Assembly (NCBI GenBank): GCA_002338615.1
Contig: DDIS01000008.1
Coordinates: forward strand, 450-19,178
Direction of reading: 5' to 3'
From: Proteobacteria bacterium UBA1844
GTDB taxonomy: Bacteria > Pseudomonadota > Gammaproteobacteria > Steroidobacterales > Woeseiaceae
Length of the DNA: 18,729 bases
Under the pieces are notes generated by a model. It saw nothing but the letters and a program-made list of their open reading frames with translations, did no database searches and was not told the DNA's origin. Positions 1 to 7,691 of this stretch are shown here, one piece after another (the first letter of the stretch is position 1; each line of letters starts with the position of its first letter). Made by a program: the position numbers and the translations under genes.

Positions 1-287
1 TGTTTTTTGTCGACAGCTTTACCACGCACGAAAGCGTCGCCGTGCAGATTGCGAACGAGGCAGGAGTACGCGCGGTAAAGCGTGATGTGTTTCTCGACAG
101 TGACCCGTCACCGGAACGGGTCCGGCAGGAGTTCGAGCGACTGAAGGCGCTGGCCCGCCTGCACGGTAGCGCGGTGGCCATCGGTCATCCGCACGACGTC
201 ACTCTGGCGCTGCTCGAAGAATTGCTGCCGCAATTGCGCGAGCAGGGCTTTGCTCTCGTGCCCGTCAGTGAACTCGTTGCGAACTAG
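1..287 (+). CDS. Divergent polysaccharide deacetylase (YibQ family), C-terminal part
   Basis: Only the last 94 residues are present; the reading frame is open to the window edge from base 3 and stops with TAG at 285-287. The visible part begins FFVDSFTTHESVA and continues with AVKRDVFLD, AIGHPHDVTLALL and a final GFALVPVSEL. This pattern of a terminal strand-helix fold with a 'VDS', a 'RDVFLD' and a 'GHP' segment is typical of the DUF610/YibQ divergent polysaccharide deacetylases of proteobacteria. Family members are periplasmic and are often encoded after envC and ctpA genes, which would lie to the left of this window. Their substrate is not firmly established, so I infer a cell-envelope carbohydrate role only by family. 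The Kazal-protein gene follows after 58 bases on the same strand and may be co-transcribed. Confidence 0.85.
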   Translation, partial: FFVDSFTTHESVAVQIANEAGVRAVKRDVFLDSDPSPERVRQEFERLKALARLHGSAVAIGHPHDVTLALLEELLPQLREQGFALVPVSELVAN

Positions 288-308
288 TTGGCGACAACGG
301 GATCTAAC

Positions 309-322
309 GAGCTTTACAGCTC
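309..322. other. Small hairpin between the yibQ-like and Kazal genes
   Basis: GAGCT, TTAC, AGCTC form a perfect 5-bp stem with a 4-base loop in the 58-base gap after the deacetylase stop. There is no T-run after it, so it is a weak terminator candidate at best and may be chance. Confidence 0.25.
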
Positions 323-345
323 TGATACAAGAACAAGCGATACGT

Positions 346-1209
346 ATGAGAAAGCCTGGAAAAATTCACTACCTGGGTGCAATCGCATTGCTGCTCGTTT
401 GCAATGCAGCGAACGCAGATCCCGATACCCGCAGCATGTTCAGCGAGGGCACCGGGACCACTCTCCTTGCCCAGGCTGATGACGTCGCGTGCACGATGGA
501 ATACAAGCCGGTCTGCGGCACAGACGGTCAGACTTACAGCAACGAGTGCGTGGCGCGTGCGTCCGACGTAGCCGTGCTGCGCGAGGGCATCTGTCCGGAT
601 GAAGCCAGCGACAGCAGTTGCCCGGAAGTCTTCGACCCGGTCTGTGGTGTCGATGGCAATACCTATATCAACGAGTGTTTCGCGCAGAAGTCCGGCGTTC
701 CGCTGGCGGGACTCGGCGCCTGTTCGCCCAGCGGTTGTCCCGGCGTGAAAGAGCCGGTGTGCGGCATGAACGGCCGCACCTACATCAATCGTTGCGAGGC
801 CAATGCGCGGCAGGTGCCAGTACAGCGCGCAAGTTCCTGCGATACCAGCAATTGCCCGAAAGTATTCGCGCCCGTGTGCGGCGACGACGGCGAAACCTAC
901 GATAACGCCTGTGCCGCCGACGCCGCGGGCATCAATACGTACACACCCGGCATCTGCAACGTGCGTCCCTGCCCGGGCATGTTCGTGCCGGTTTGCGGCG
1001 CCGACGGTATGACCTACGGCAACGCATGCCAGGCCGAACGGCGCGGTAAGCGCATCGACTATGCGGGTGTTTGTGAGGACCTCGGGCGAAATTGTCCCAG
1101 GGACTATGCGCCGGTGTGCGGCATGGATGGCGAGACCTATGACAACGACTGCCAGCTCGACAACGCTGGCGTGACCAAGGCTTACGCGGGCGCCTGCCTT
1201 GGTGAATAA
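346..1209 (+). CDS. Secreted protein with six tandem Kazal-type domains
   Basis: 287 residues. A signal peptide is visible: MRKPGK, a hydrophobic stretch, then a likely signal peptidase I site after ANA (residue 24). The rest is almost entirely six Kazal domains at residues 49-83, 92-126, 131-165, 170-204, 209-243 and 250-284. Each has exactly four cysteines with the same spacing, C-x7-C-x10-C-x14-C, and the core PVCGxDGxTYxNxC (MNG replaces xDG in domain 3). Compared with classical six-cysteine Kazal inhibitors such as ovomucoid domain 3, cysteines I and V are missing, leaving the II-IV and III-VI pairs. Aligning on C-II, the P1 positions are M, E, G, K, G and R, so trypsin-like and other specificities may be combined. 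The ATG at 346 is chosen because it directly precedes the signal peptide; an upstream in-frame start at 250 lies inside the preceding gene. No strong ribosome binding site is seen. The likely role is extracytoplasmic inhibition of serine proteases; targets are unknown. Confidence 0.88.
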   Translation: MRKPGKIHYLGAIALLLVCNAANADPDTRSMFSEGTGTTLLAQADDVACTMEYKPVCGTDGQTYSNECVARASDVAVLREGICPDEASDSSCPEVFDPVCGVDGNTYINECFAQKSGVPLAGLGACSPSGCPGVKEPVCGMNGRTYINRCEANARQVPVQRASSCDTSNCPKVFAPVCGDDGETYDNACAADAAGINTYTPGICNVRPCPGMFVPVCGADGMTYGNACQAERRGKRIDYAGVCEDLGRNCPRDYAPVCGMDGETYDNDCQLDNAGVTKAYAGACLGE

Positions 1210-1215
1210 CGGACT

Positions 1216-3609
1216 CTAAAAGCCCGGTGTCAGGCGACCCTTGTCATCGCTTGCATAGGGCAGCCAGCCCAGCCCGATCAGCGGCACGCTGATATTGGTG
1301 CTCTTTGCCCGCACAATAATTTCTGCAAGTTCTTCGTTCTGCGCGTCGAACGCTGTATCCAGCTTGTCAATTTCCTGTTCAAGCTGCGCGTTCAGGTCCT
1401 CAATGTCCGCGCGCACCTTGTTTGCAGTCTCGCGCGCCCGTTCAACATCCGCGGCCTCCTTGCTTGCACTGCCCGCGGTTTTCATGGCGCTGCCAATCTT
1501 GTTCGCGGTGCTGCTGGATAACTTCTTGCGACCCAGCACGGCACCGAGAATCGCGGTACCGATCGAAACCGCCGTATTCAGTTTCGACTTTGACGATTGC
1601 TGCTGTTCGCGCTCGATTGATTGCTCGGCGCGCAACAGGCGGTTCTCCAGCGTTGTCAGCTTGGTCGCAAAGCGTTTGCGTATTTTCGCAATGGCCTCGT
1701 CGCGCTTTTCACTGGCGGTGTCCTGCAGGCGGATACGAAAGTCACCCTCGGTTTCAAAAGGCTCGGAACTCAGGCGAAAGCGTTTGCTCTGGTAAATTGT
1801 AAGCGTTTCATTTTGCCGCAACCAGCGCTTGAAGCTGCGCTCCCACGCAGCGTAAGCCTTGCTGTCACCGGCTGCTGGCGGACAGTCGGCGAAAGCTGCG
1901 CCGGCGGCGGCCTCCGTTTCCAGCCTGTCGACGCTCACATCCAGCAATGTCGCGTCGCTCCAGTCGATATCGATCGGGCCATCGTTGAAAGCCACGGCAT
2001 AAAACACACTGCGTCGTTCCTCGATGTTGTAGCGCGCACTCGAGAACAGCAATTCACCGCTCGCAACAAGCTCTGCCTGGTAGACGGGCTTGTCGATCGT
2101 GCCGGGTATAAAATACTGACTCACACCGGGAGCCAGGGCCGGTGCCCTGCCGTCGGCAGTCACGGGCGCAGCACTCTTGTCGTCAGGGATCTTCGCGGGC
2201 TGCTCGCCGTCCTTCGGCGTCAGTCGCTTGATCTGGTCCCGTGTCAACGGGCCGGCAAGATAGGACAATACCCAGCGCGTGCCGAATACAATGGCGTTGT
2301 CTTCGTGCACGTTGTGCAACAGGAAGCGACGTTTGCCAAGGCCCGCGAGCGTGCGCTCCATGGCGGGCTTGTCGAACTTGCCGCCACTCGCGCCTTCGAG
2401 GCCTTCCATGACCCGCGCCTTGTCGCGTTCGGTTTGCAGGCGCCCGATAAACCATGTGCCGGTGTTCGACAGGCCCTTGTAGTCAAGGTCGACGGGGTTT
2501 TGCGTCGCGAGTACAAGGCCGACGCCATAGGCACGAGCCTGTTTCAGCAAGGTCAGGAACAGGTTCTTCGACGGCGGGTTCGCAACCGGCGGCAGGTAGC
2601 CGAAGATCTCGTCCATATAAAGGATGGCGCGCAGGCTCGAAGTACCTGGCTGCGCCCGCATCCAGCCGATGAGTTCGTTCAGCAGCATCGTGACAAAGAA
2701 CATGCGTTGTGACTCATCAAGGTGCGCGATCGACATGATTGAAATTCGCGGTTTGCCTTTTGGCGTGTACAGCAGGCTTCTCGCTTTCAATGGCTCGCCC
2801 TGCATCCAGGCCGCGAAGCCCGGCGCCGCGAGCAGGCTGTTGAGTTTCATTGCCAGCGCGAAACGATCTTTGGCAGGAAAGAAGTCGTCGATATTCATGA
2901 CACCGAGTTTTTTCATCGGCGGATTCTGGATCCCGGCAATCAGGCCGGCGATGTCGAGGTCGCGGGCTTCCTGCCAGGCGTGGTCCAGCAAGCGTGACAC
3001 GAGGATATGTTCGCGACTGGAAACCGGATCGACAGCCATGCCAAGCAAGGTAAACACGCCCGTCGCAGTGGCCTGCACGCGCTCGCGGTAGAGGTCGCCG
3101 TCTGCCAGCAATGCAGGCTCGGGTGCGGCAAAACTCTGCAGCACGGAGATTGGCAGGCCGGCAGTGCTGCCGGGCGTGTAGATGGCGAGATCGGTATTGG
3201 CTCTGAGGGTTCTGATGCGCTCGCCGCTCTGGCCCCACTCGCCGATGCCTTTCTTCCAGAGCGCTGCCTGCTCCGCCGCATATTCGTCCGGGCTCTGGCC
3301 CTTGTCACTGGCCGCACGCGTATTGATCCAGGGCCGGAAGTCCTCAGGCCTTAGCTCGGGAAACGTCAGCAGCAGGTTGCCGATATCACCCTTCGGGTCG
3401 ATCGCGATCACCGGAATATGATCGAGCGCCGCCTCCTCCAGCATGCCGATGCCAAGCCCGGTCTTGCCGGAACCCGTCATACCAATGATCACGGCATGCG
3501 TTGTAAGGTCCCTGGAGTCGTACAGCACCAACTCGTCGCTGAGCCGGTCGGCTTCGCTATTAAAGCGCTTGCCGAGATAGAACGCACCCAGTTTCTCAAA
3601 GTCGATCAC
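1216..3609 (-). CDS. HerA-like P-loop ATPase with C-terminal coiled coil
   Basis: About 797 residues from a GTG at 3609, preceded by GAGGGG as ribosome binding site. Walker A is GMTGSGKT (residues 43-50), an early IAIDPKGD segment follows, and Walker B is AILYMDE (D333, E334), followed by LVLATQNPVDLDYKGLSNTG and GRLQTERD, a typical sensor and arginine region of the HerA/VirB4/FtsK-type ATPases (COG0433). The last 250 residues are mostly charged coiled coil (EKRDEAIAKIRKRF, LENRLLRAEQSIEREQQQ) interrupted by a glycine-rich weakly hydrophobic stretch, VSIGTAILGAVLGRK. This matches a widespread family of large HerA-like proteins whose function is not known to me. No NurA nuclease or other HerA partner is adjacent. 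The gene is the last of a minus-strand series and converges on the Kazal gene with a 6-base gap. An upstream in-frame ATG at 3666 would add 19 residues, but those bases are a REP-like repeat, so I reject it. Confidence 0.82.
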   Translation of the reverse strand: MIDFEKLGAFYLGKRFNSEADRLSDELVLYDSRDLTTHAVIIGMTGSGKTGLGIGMLEEAALDHIPVIAIDPKGDIGNLLLTFPELRPEDFRPWINTRAASDKGQSPDEYAAEQAALWKKGIGEWGQSGERIRTLRANTDLAIYTPGSTAGLPISVLQSFAAPEPALLADGDLYRERVQATATGVFTLLGMAVDPVSSREHILVSRLLDHAWQEARDLDIAGLIAGIQNPPMKKLGVMNIDDFFPAKDRFALAMKLNSLLAAPGFAAWMQGEPLKARSLLYTPKGKPRISIMSIAHLDESQRMFFVTMLLNELIGWMRAQPGTSSLRAILYMDEIFGYLPPVANPPSKNLFLTLLKQARAYGVGLVLATQNPVDLDYKGLSNTGTWFIGRLQTERDKARVMEGLEGASGGKFDKPAMERTLAGLGKRRFLLHNVHEDNAIVFGTRWVLSYLAGPLTRDQIKRLTPKDGEQPAKIPDDKSAAPVTADGRAPALAPGVSQYFIPGTIDKPVYQAELVASGELLFSSARYNIEERRSVFYAVAFNDGPIDIDWSDATLLDVSVDRLETEAAAGAAFADCPPAAGDSKAYAAWERSFKRWLRQNETLTIYQSKRFRLSSEPFETEGDFRIRLQDTASEKRDEAIAKIRKRFATKLTTLENRLLRAEQSIEREQQQSSKSKLNTAVSIGTAILGAVLGRKKLSSSTANKIGSAMKTAGSASKEAADVERARETANKVRADIEDLNAQLEQEIDKLDTAFDAQNEELAEIIVRAKSTNISVPLIGLGWLPYASDDKGRLTPGF

Positions 3610-3640
3610 AATCCCCTCGCAGCCCGCTGAACCCGCCGTA

Positions 3641-3697
3641 GGAGCGGCATCCTGCCGCGATCCCACGCCATGACGATGCGCGACAACACGCCGCTCC
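3641..3697. repeat. Inverted pair of REP-like palindromic elements
   Basis: Plus strand 3641-3660 reads GGAGCGGCATCCTGCCGCGA and minus strand 3697-3678 reads GGAGCGGCGTGTTGTCGCGC: two diverged copies of one unit in inverted orientation, each with a GC-rich internal palindrome. The pair occupies the gap between the OPT gene stop (3712) and the HerA-like gene start (3609). The same unit recurs at 17040-17091. The shape fits REP/BIME elements of Pseudomonas and Xanthomonas relatives, which are mobilised by RAYT transposases. No RAYT gene is in this window. Confidence 0.75.
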
Positions 3698-3711
3698 CGC
3701 TGTCCAATACG

Positions 3712-5775
3712 CTACGCGTCCGCATCCTGGCGGCTCGACATGGGTACACGGTACTGGTACACGGCGACCGCCACGAAACCGATGAGCGCAAGAAATGCAG
3801 CGGGCGCGAAGCCCGTCATCAACGGTAATGCGACGCCAATCCCTGCGAGTAACGCAACGAATACACCCATCAGCGCCTCGCCCGTAATCAGACCCGATGC
3901 GACCAGCATGCCGAGGCCTGCGCGTCGCGTTGCGTCAACTTCACTGAGGCCTGCTGAACGTCGCTTGACCAGCCACGCGATAACGCCGCCGATGAATATT
4001 GGTACCGACAGGCCAAACGGCAGATAAACACCAACAGCGACAGCGAGCACCGGAAAGCGGAAGCTCGAGCCGCGCTTTTCCTGGATTTTGTCGAGAATGA
4101 TCAACGCGACCGCGAGCGCAAACCCGAGGTAGATGTAATTCCATTGTATGCCGGCGCCGAAAATGCCGCCCGCCAGTGCTTGCATGAGACCTGCCTGCGG
4201 CGCCGCAAGGACGCTGTTGGGAATGGCGTTGGGGTTCGGGCTCGGTCGGCCAATGCCGTATTGATTGTCGAGTAACTGCAGGATCAGCGGAATGACGATC
4301 GCGGCGGCGATGACGCCGACAATCTGGAACAGTTGCTGGCGCCACGGCGTAGCGCCCAGTACGTGGCCGCATTTAAGGTCCTGCATGTTGTCGCCGGCGA
4401 TCGCCGCAGCAGAACAAATAAGTCCGGCCAGATAGAGAACGGCGATCGGACCGAGCGTGGCCGCGATGCCTTCGTTGCCCATCAGTTGCAAAAGAATAAG
4501 CGCGGAGACAATCACGGTTGCGATAGTGACGCCGGAGATCGGATTGTTCGAGCTGCCGACAAGTCCCGCCATATACCCGGCAACCGAGGAGAATATGAAG
4601 CCGAAGACCAGCATCAGGACGGTCATTATCGCCGAAATCATAATGCGTTGCGGGTAATCCGCGAGTGCAAAATTGAAAATCAGGAACAGCGGGATGATCG
4701 ACAACAGGACGACAATAAACACGTAGTTCATTGGCGTGTCGAATTCGGTACGCAATGCCGTACCGCCACCTTTCGCGTGGCGATAAGCCTCCATGCTGGA
4801 GCGCATGCCGTCCATCAACGGCTTGGCGAGACTGATCAAAGACCACAGGCCGCCGATCATCATCGCGCCGACGCCAATGCGACGGCAGTCCTGCCAGGAC
4901 TGACCAGCCAGCGCGGCCCATTGACTGGAGTCAAGTTGCGACCAGGCCGTTGCGGGATCGATGCCGACGGTGGTCATGATGGTGTCGTGATTGAATACCC
5001 AGTTCAGTGGCACACCGATAATGGTTCCAATAACGCCGCCAATGAAGACGAGCATGGCGATGTTCAGGCCGACGATATAGCCCACGCCGATCAGTGCCGG
5101 GCTGATATTGATATTGCCGAGGAACAGGTACTTGCCTGCCAGCCACGCCTGGCTGGTGGCAACATTTCCGGCCAGGAATCCGACGCCCGACTCGGCAAAC
5201 TTGAACACGGCGCCGATGCCGGCGGCCTGCAGCAGCCACTTGAAACCGGTGTCGGCATCGCTGCTGGTCTCGGTGTCATGATCCCTGTCACGCTCGATGC
5301 CGCCGGTCTTTAAAACCTCGGCCGTGGCCTGCCCTTCCGGAAACGCGAGCCGTGCCTCCACAATTAGCGCACGGCGCAAGGGCACGGTGAATGCGACGCC
5401 CAGTATTCCGCCCAGCACGGCGATGGCTACCATGGGTCCGTATTCGTAACCAGCCCAGGCTTTCATCATCACCAGTGCCGGGATGGTAAAGATAATTCCT
5501 GCGACCAGCGCCTCGCCCGCAGAGGCCGAGGTCTGCACCATGTTGTTTTCGAGAATGGTGGAGCGGCGAAACATTCGCAATACACCCATCGACGCGGCTG
5601 CCGCCGGAATCGAAGCGGACACCGTGAGCCCGACCAGCAGCCCGATATAGGCGTTCGCGGCCGCCAGCAGCATCGACAAAAAAGCACCGAGTATCAGTGC
5701 TTTGACGGACAGTTCGACAATGTTGCGCTCGGGCGCGACAACGGGCGGCGGCAGTGGCGCGAGTTTATTCGGCAT
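3712..5775 (-). CDS. OPT-family oligopeptide transporter
   Basis: 687 residues, a polytopic inner-membrane protein with about 14-16 hydrophobic segments. Diagnostic segments of the bacterial OPT family (TIGR00733-like) are visible: ILENNMVQTSASAGEALVAG (about residues 74-93), FPEGQATAEVLK (about 145-156), SSNNPISGVTIA (408-419) and GDNMQDLKCG (461-470). OPT carriers import oligopeptides, or in some cases metal chelates, with protons. Substrate cannot be read from sequence, but the POT transporter and M2 peptidase immediately upstream on the same strand argue for peptides. The ATG at 5775 has a good ribosome binding site, GGGGGA, seven bases upstream. The length is normal for the family and no frameshift or truncation is seen. 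The gap to the peptidase gene (80 bases) contains a GGGGTC/GACCCC hairpin. Confidence 0.93.
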   Translation of the reverse strand: MPNKLAPLPPPVVAPERNIVELSVKALILGAFLSMLLAAANAYIGLLVGLTVSASIPAAAASMGVLRMFRRSTILENNMVQTSASAGEALVAGIIFTIPALVMMKAWAGYEYGPMVAIAVLGGILGVAFTVPLRRALIVEARLAFPEGQATAEVLKTGGIERDRDHDTETSSDADTGFKWLLQAAGIGAVFKFAESGVGFLAGNVATSQAWLAGKYLFLGNINISPALIGVGYIVGLNIAMLVFIGGVIGTIIGVPLNWVFNHDTIMTTVGIDPATAWSQLDSSQWAALAGQSWQDCRRIGVGAMMIGGLWSLISLAKPLMDGMRSSMEAYRHAKGGGTALRTEFDTPMNYVFIVVLLSIIPLFLIFNFALADYPQRIMISAIMTVLMLVFGFIFSSVAGYMAGLVGSSNNPISGVTIATVIVSALILLQLMGNEGIAATLGPIAVLYLAGLICSAAAIAGDNMQDLKCGHVLGATPWRQQLFQIVGVIAAAIVIPLILQLLDNQYGIGRPSPNPNAIPNSVLAAPQAGLMQALAGGIFGAGIQWNYIYLGFALAVALIILDKIQEKRGSSFRFPVLAVAVGVYLPFGLSVPIFIGGVIAWLVKRRSAGLSEVDATRRAGLGMLVASGLITGEALMGVFVALLAGIGVALPLMTGFAPAAFLALIGFVAVAVYQYRVPMSSRQDADA

Positions 5776-5809
5776 GAGTCAGTCCCCCTGAAATAGCTGA
5801 TCGAATATC

Positions 5810-5840
5810 GGGGTCGAACCACAATAAGGTGTCTGACCCC
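5810..5840. repeat. GGGGTC/GACCCC hairpin downstream of the M2 peptidase gene
   Basis: GGGGTC at 5810-5815 and GACCCC at 5835-5840 form a 6-bp stem around a 19-base loop; a tandem octamer, ATTTCTCC twice, lies beside it at 5841-5856. The hairpin sits 15 bases past the M2 stop codon and upstream of the OPT gene. The arm GGGGTCGAACCA resembles the terminal repeat GGGTCGGACCAT at 13381, so it may be a short remnant of the same repeat family. A role as attenuator or mRNA 3' end is possible but not shown; no T-run follows. Confidence 0.5.
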
Positions 5841-5855
5841 ATTTCTCCATTTCTC

Positions 5856-7691
5856 CTACCAGCCGCAGCTGCGGCCTTCGTTTTGTTCCTTGAGGTAACC
5901 CATCAGTGGCTGGAAGTAGTCGATGATCGCGCTGGCATCCATTTCGCGGGTACCGGTTAGCGTTTCGAGTGTGTCCTGCCAGGGTTTGCTGGCGCCCGCT
6001 TCCAGCATGGCCTGCAGGCGAGTGCCCGCCTCCTTGCTCTGGAAGATTGAACAGGCCTGCAGTTCGCCATCGAAGCCGGCGGCCTTGCACAGGGCGCGCT
6101 GAAACTGGAATTGCAGGATGTGTGCTACGAAATAGCGGGTGTAGGACACATTGGCGGCAATGTGATACTTGGCACCCGGATCGAAGTCGCTTTCGCTGCG
6201 TGGCAGCGGCGCAGCTATCCCCTGGTACTTGGTACGCAGTTCCCACCAGGACTTGTTGTAGTCGGCAGGTGCGATGGCACCGGAGAATACGCCCCAGCGC
6301 CATTCGTCGATCAGTTTGCCGAACGGCAGAAATGCGAGCTTGTCGAGTGCCTGCATCATTTGCCGGTTGATGACAGCCTCACGACTTTCCGCGTCGCTTT
6401 CAATCAAGCCGACCTGGGCAAGATAGCCGGGGGTCATCGACAACGTGATGGTATCGCCGATGGCCTCGTGAAAACCGCCGTTCGCGCCATCGCGAAATAT
6501 CGGCGGCTGATCCCTATAAGCGCGCTGGTAATAGTTATGGCCGAGCTCGTGATAGATCGTGCGCAGCTCATCGTAAGTCTGCTTGATGCACATCTTGATG
6601 CGCACATCGTCCGCGCCATCCATGTTCCAGGCACTGGCATGGCACACCACGTCGCGATCCGGTGGTTTGGAAAACATCGAGCGTTCCCAGAAGGTCTCCG
6701 GCAATTGCGGCATGCCTAGCGAGACATAGAAATTTTCCGCGGAGCGCACCATTTCCTTCGGCGTGTAGTTCTTGGCTTGCAATGTCTTGTCGACGTCGAG
6801 CGGCGCGACACTCGGATAGGGTTCCATGATGTCGTAAATGAAACTCCAGCCCTGCGACCACATGTTGCCGAGCAGGTGCGCCGGGATCGGTCCGTCCTGC
6901 GGTACCTTGTCCGTGCCGTATTGCTCACCGAGTCTCGCGCGCACATGGCAATGCAACTCGTCGTACAGTGGCTTTACCTGTTGCCACAAGCGCGCTGTGT
7001 CGGCCTCGAACTCGGCCGGGCTCATGTCATAACCGGAGCGCCACATTTCGCCGAGGTCATCGTAGCCTAACTCGGCGGCGCCTTCGTTCAGCAGTTCGAC
7101 AAAGCGCTCGTAGGGTTTGCGCATGGGCGGGGACACGGTGCGCCAGCCGGCCCAGGCATCCAGCAGTTCGTCGTAGTCGCGGCTCTCTGCAAGCACGTCT
7201 TCAAGTTCCGGCAGGGTTTTGCAATCACCGGCTTCCTTGCAGTACTTGCCTGCGCCGTAGTCACCTTCGAGCCTGGCGGCGATTTGCGAGAGCTCTCTGC
7301 GCTTCGCGGCATTGTCCGGCGCCGGTTGCGAGGTCCCGAGTTTCAATAAGTCGATTGCGCGACGTGTTGCAGGTTGAAGTTCTTCGCCGTCGTAGGCAGC
7401 CGCCTGCTTTACGATTCCGCTGAACCAGGCTGCGTAACGTTCGTTCGCTTTGGCGCTCAGCAAACTGGTGTCGGTCGTAATGTAGGTCGAAAACACCCAG
7501 CCCGCAGCATTGCCTTCCAGCAACTGCTCGGCGAGTTCGCTGTTCGCGCGCGCAACGAACTCCTCGGCGGTTTCGGTGCTGCTTGCGGCTGTATCATTGG
7601 TCGAGTCGTGATTTTTATCGAGCGCATCATTGGAGCAGGCGGAAAAGCCGAGGCCCAGAAAAAGAAATACCAGTGCGGGGAGATTTTTCAT
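5856..7691 (-). CDS. M2-family (ACE-like) peptidyl-dipeptidase lipoprotein
   Basis: 611 residues from the ATG at 7691. The N-terminus is a lipoprotein signal (MKNLPALVFLFLGLGF then SAC, Cys19 lipidated). The body is an angiotensin-converting-enzyme homologue: zinc site HELGH at residues 381-385, third ligand Glu409 in GFHEAIGDT, with the same 24-residue spacing as human ACE, and later KYHIAANVSYTRYF, which keeps the substrate-binding His and the transition-state Tyr. QFQFQRALCKAAG is another ACE signature. M2 enzymes remove C-terminal dipeptides from oligopeptides; here this would happen in the periplasm or at the outer membrane surface. The start overlaps the POT stop by one base (TGATG), which implies translational coupling and a shared mRNA. 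The weak Shine-Dalgarno fits that. The -3 residue of the lipobox is Phe rather than the usual Leu/Val/Ile. A longer in-frame start at 7769 lies within the POT gene and gives no signal peptide. Confidence 0.95.
   Translation of the reverse strand: MKNLPALVFLFLGLGFSACSNDALDKNHDSTNDTAASSTETAEEFVARANSELAEQLLEGNAAGWVFSTYITTDTSLLSAKANERYAAWFSGIVKQAAAYDGEELQPATRRAIDLLKLGTSQPAPDNAAKRRELSQIAARLEGDYGAGKYCKEAGDCKTLPELEDVLAESRDYDELLDAWAGWRTVSPPMRKPYERFVELLNEGAAELGYDDLGEMWRSGYDMSPAEFEADTARLWQQVKPLYDELHCHVRARLGEQYGTDKVPQDGPIPAHLLGNMWSQGWSFIYDIMEPYPSVAPLDVDKTLQAKNYTPKEMVRSAENFYVSLGMPQLPETFWERSMFSKPPDRDVVCHASAWNMDGADDVRIKMCIKQTYDELRTIYHELGHNYYQRAYRDQPPIFRDGANGGFHEAIGDTITLSMTPGYLAQVGLIESDAESREAVINRQMMQALDKLAFLPFGKLIDEWRWGVFSGAIAPADYNKSWWELRTKYQGIAAPLPRSESDFDPGAKYHIAANVSYTRYFVAHILQFQFQRALCKAAGFDGELQACSIFQSKEAGTRLQAMLEAGASKPWQDTLETLTGTREMDASAIIDYFQPLMGYLKEQNEGRSCGW

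Noticed and set aside
388..405. Possible lipobox in the Kazal protein signal (Cys19)
   Set aside because: The residues before it (LLV) lack the small residue needed at -1, and a good signal peptidase I site (ANA) follows five residues later.
1621..2712. Long plus-strand open frame opposite the HerA-like gene
   Set aside because: Antisense to a gene with intact Walker motifs; the translation has no domain and arises from GC-rich codon bias of the real strand.
3638..3700. Intrinsic terminator for the OPT gene
   Set aside because: The inverted structure is the REP pair; there is no T-run, and the same unit recurs between trkA and trkH.
4333..5313. Long plus-strand open frame opposite the OPT gene
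   Set aside because: Highly charged, His/Asp/Gln-rich product typical of an antisense shadow of membrane helices.
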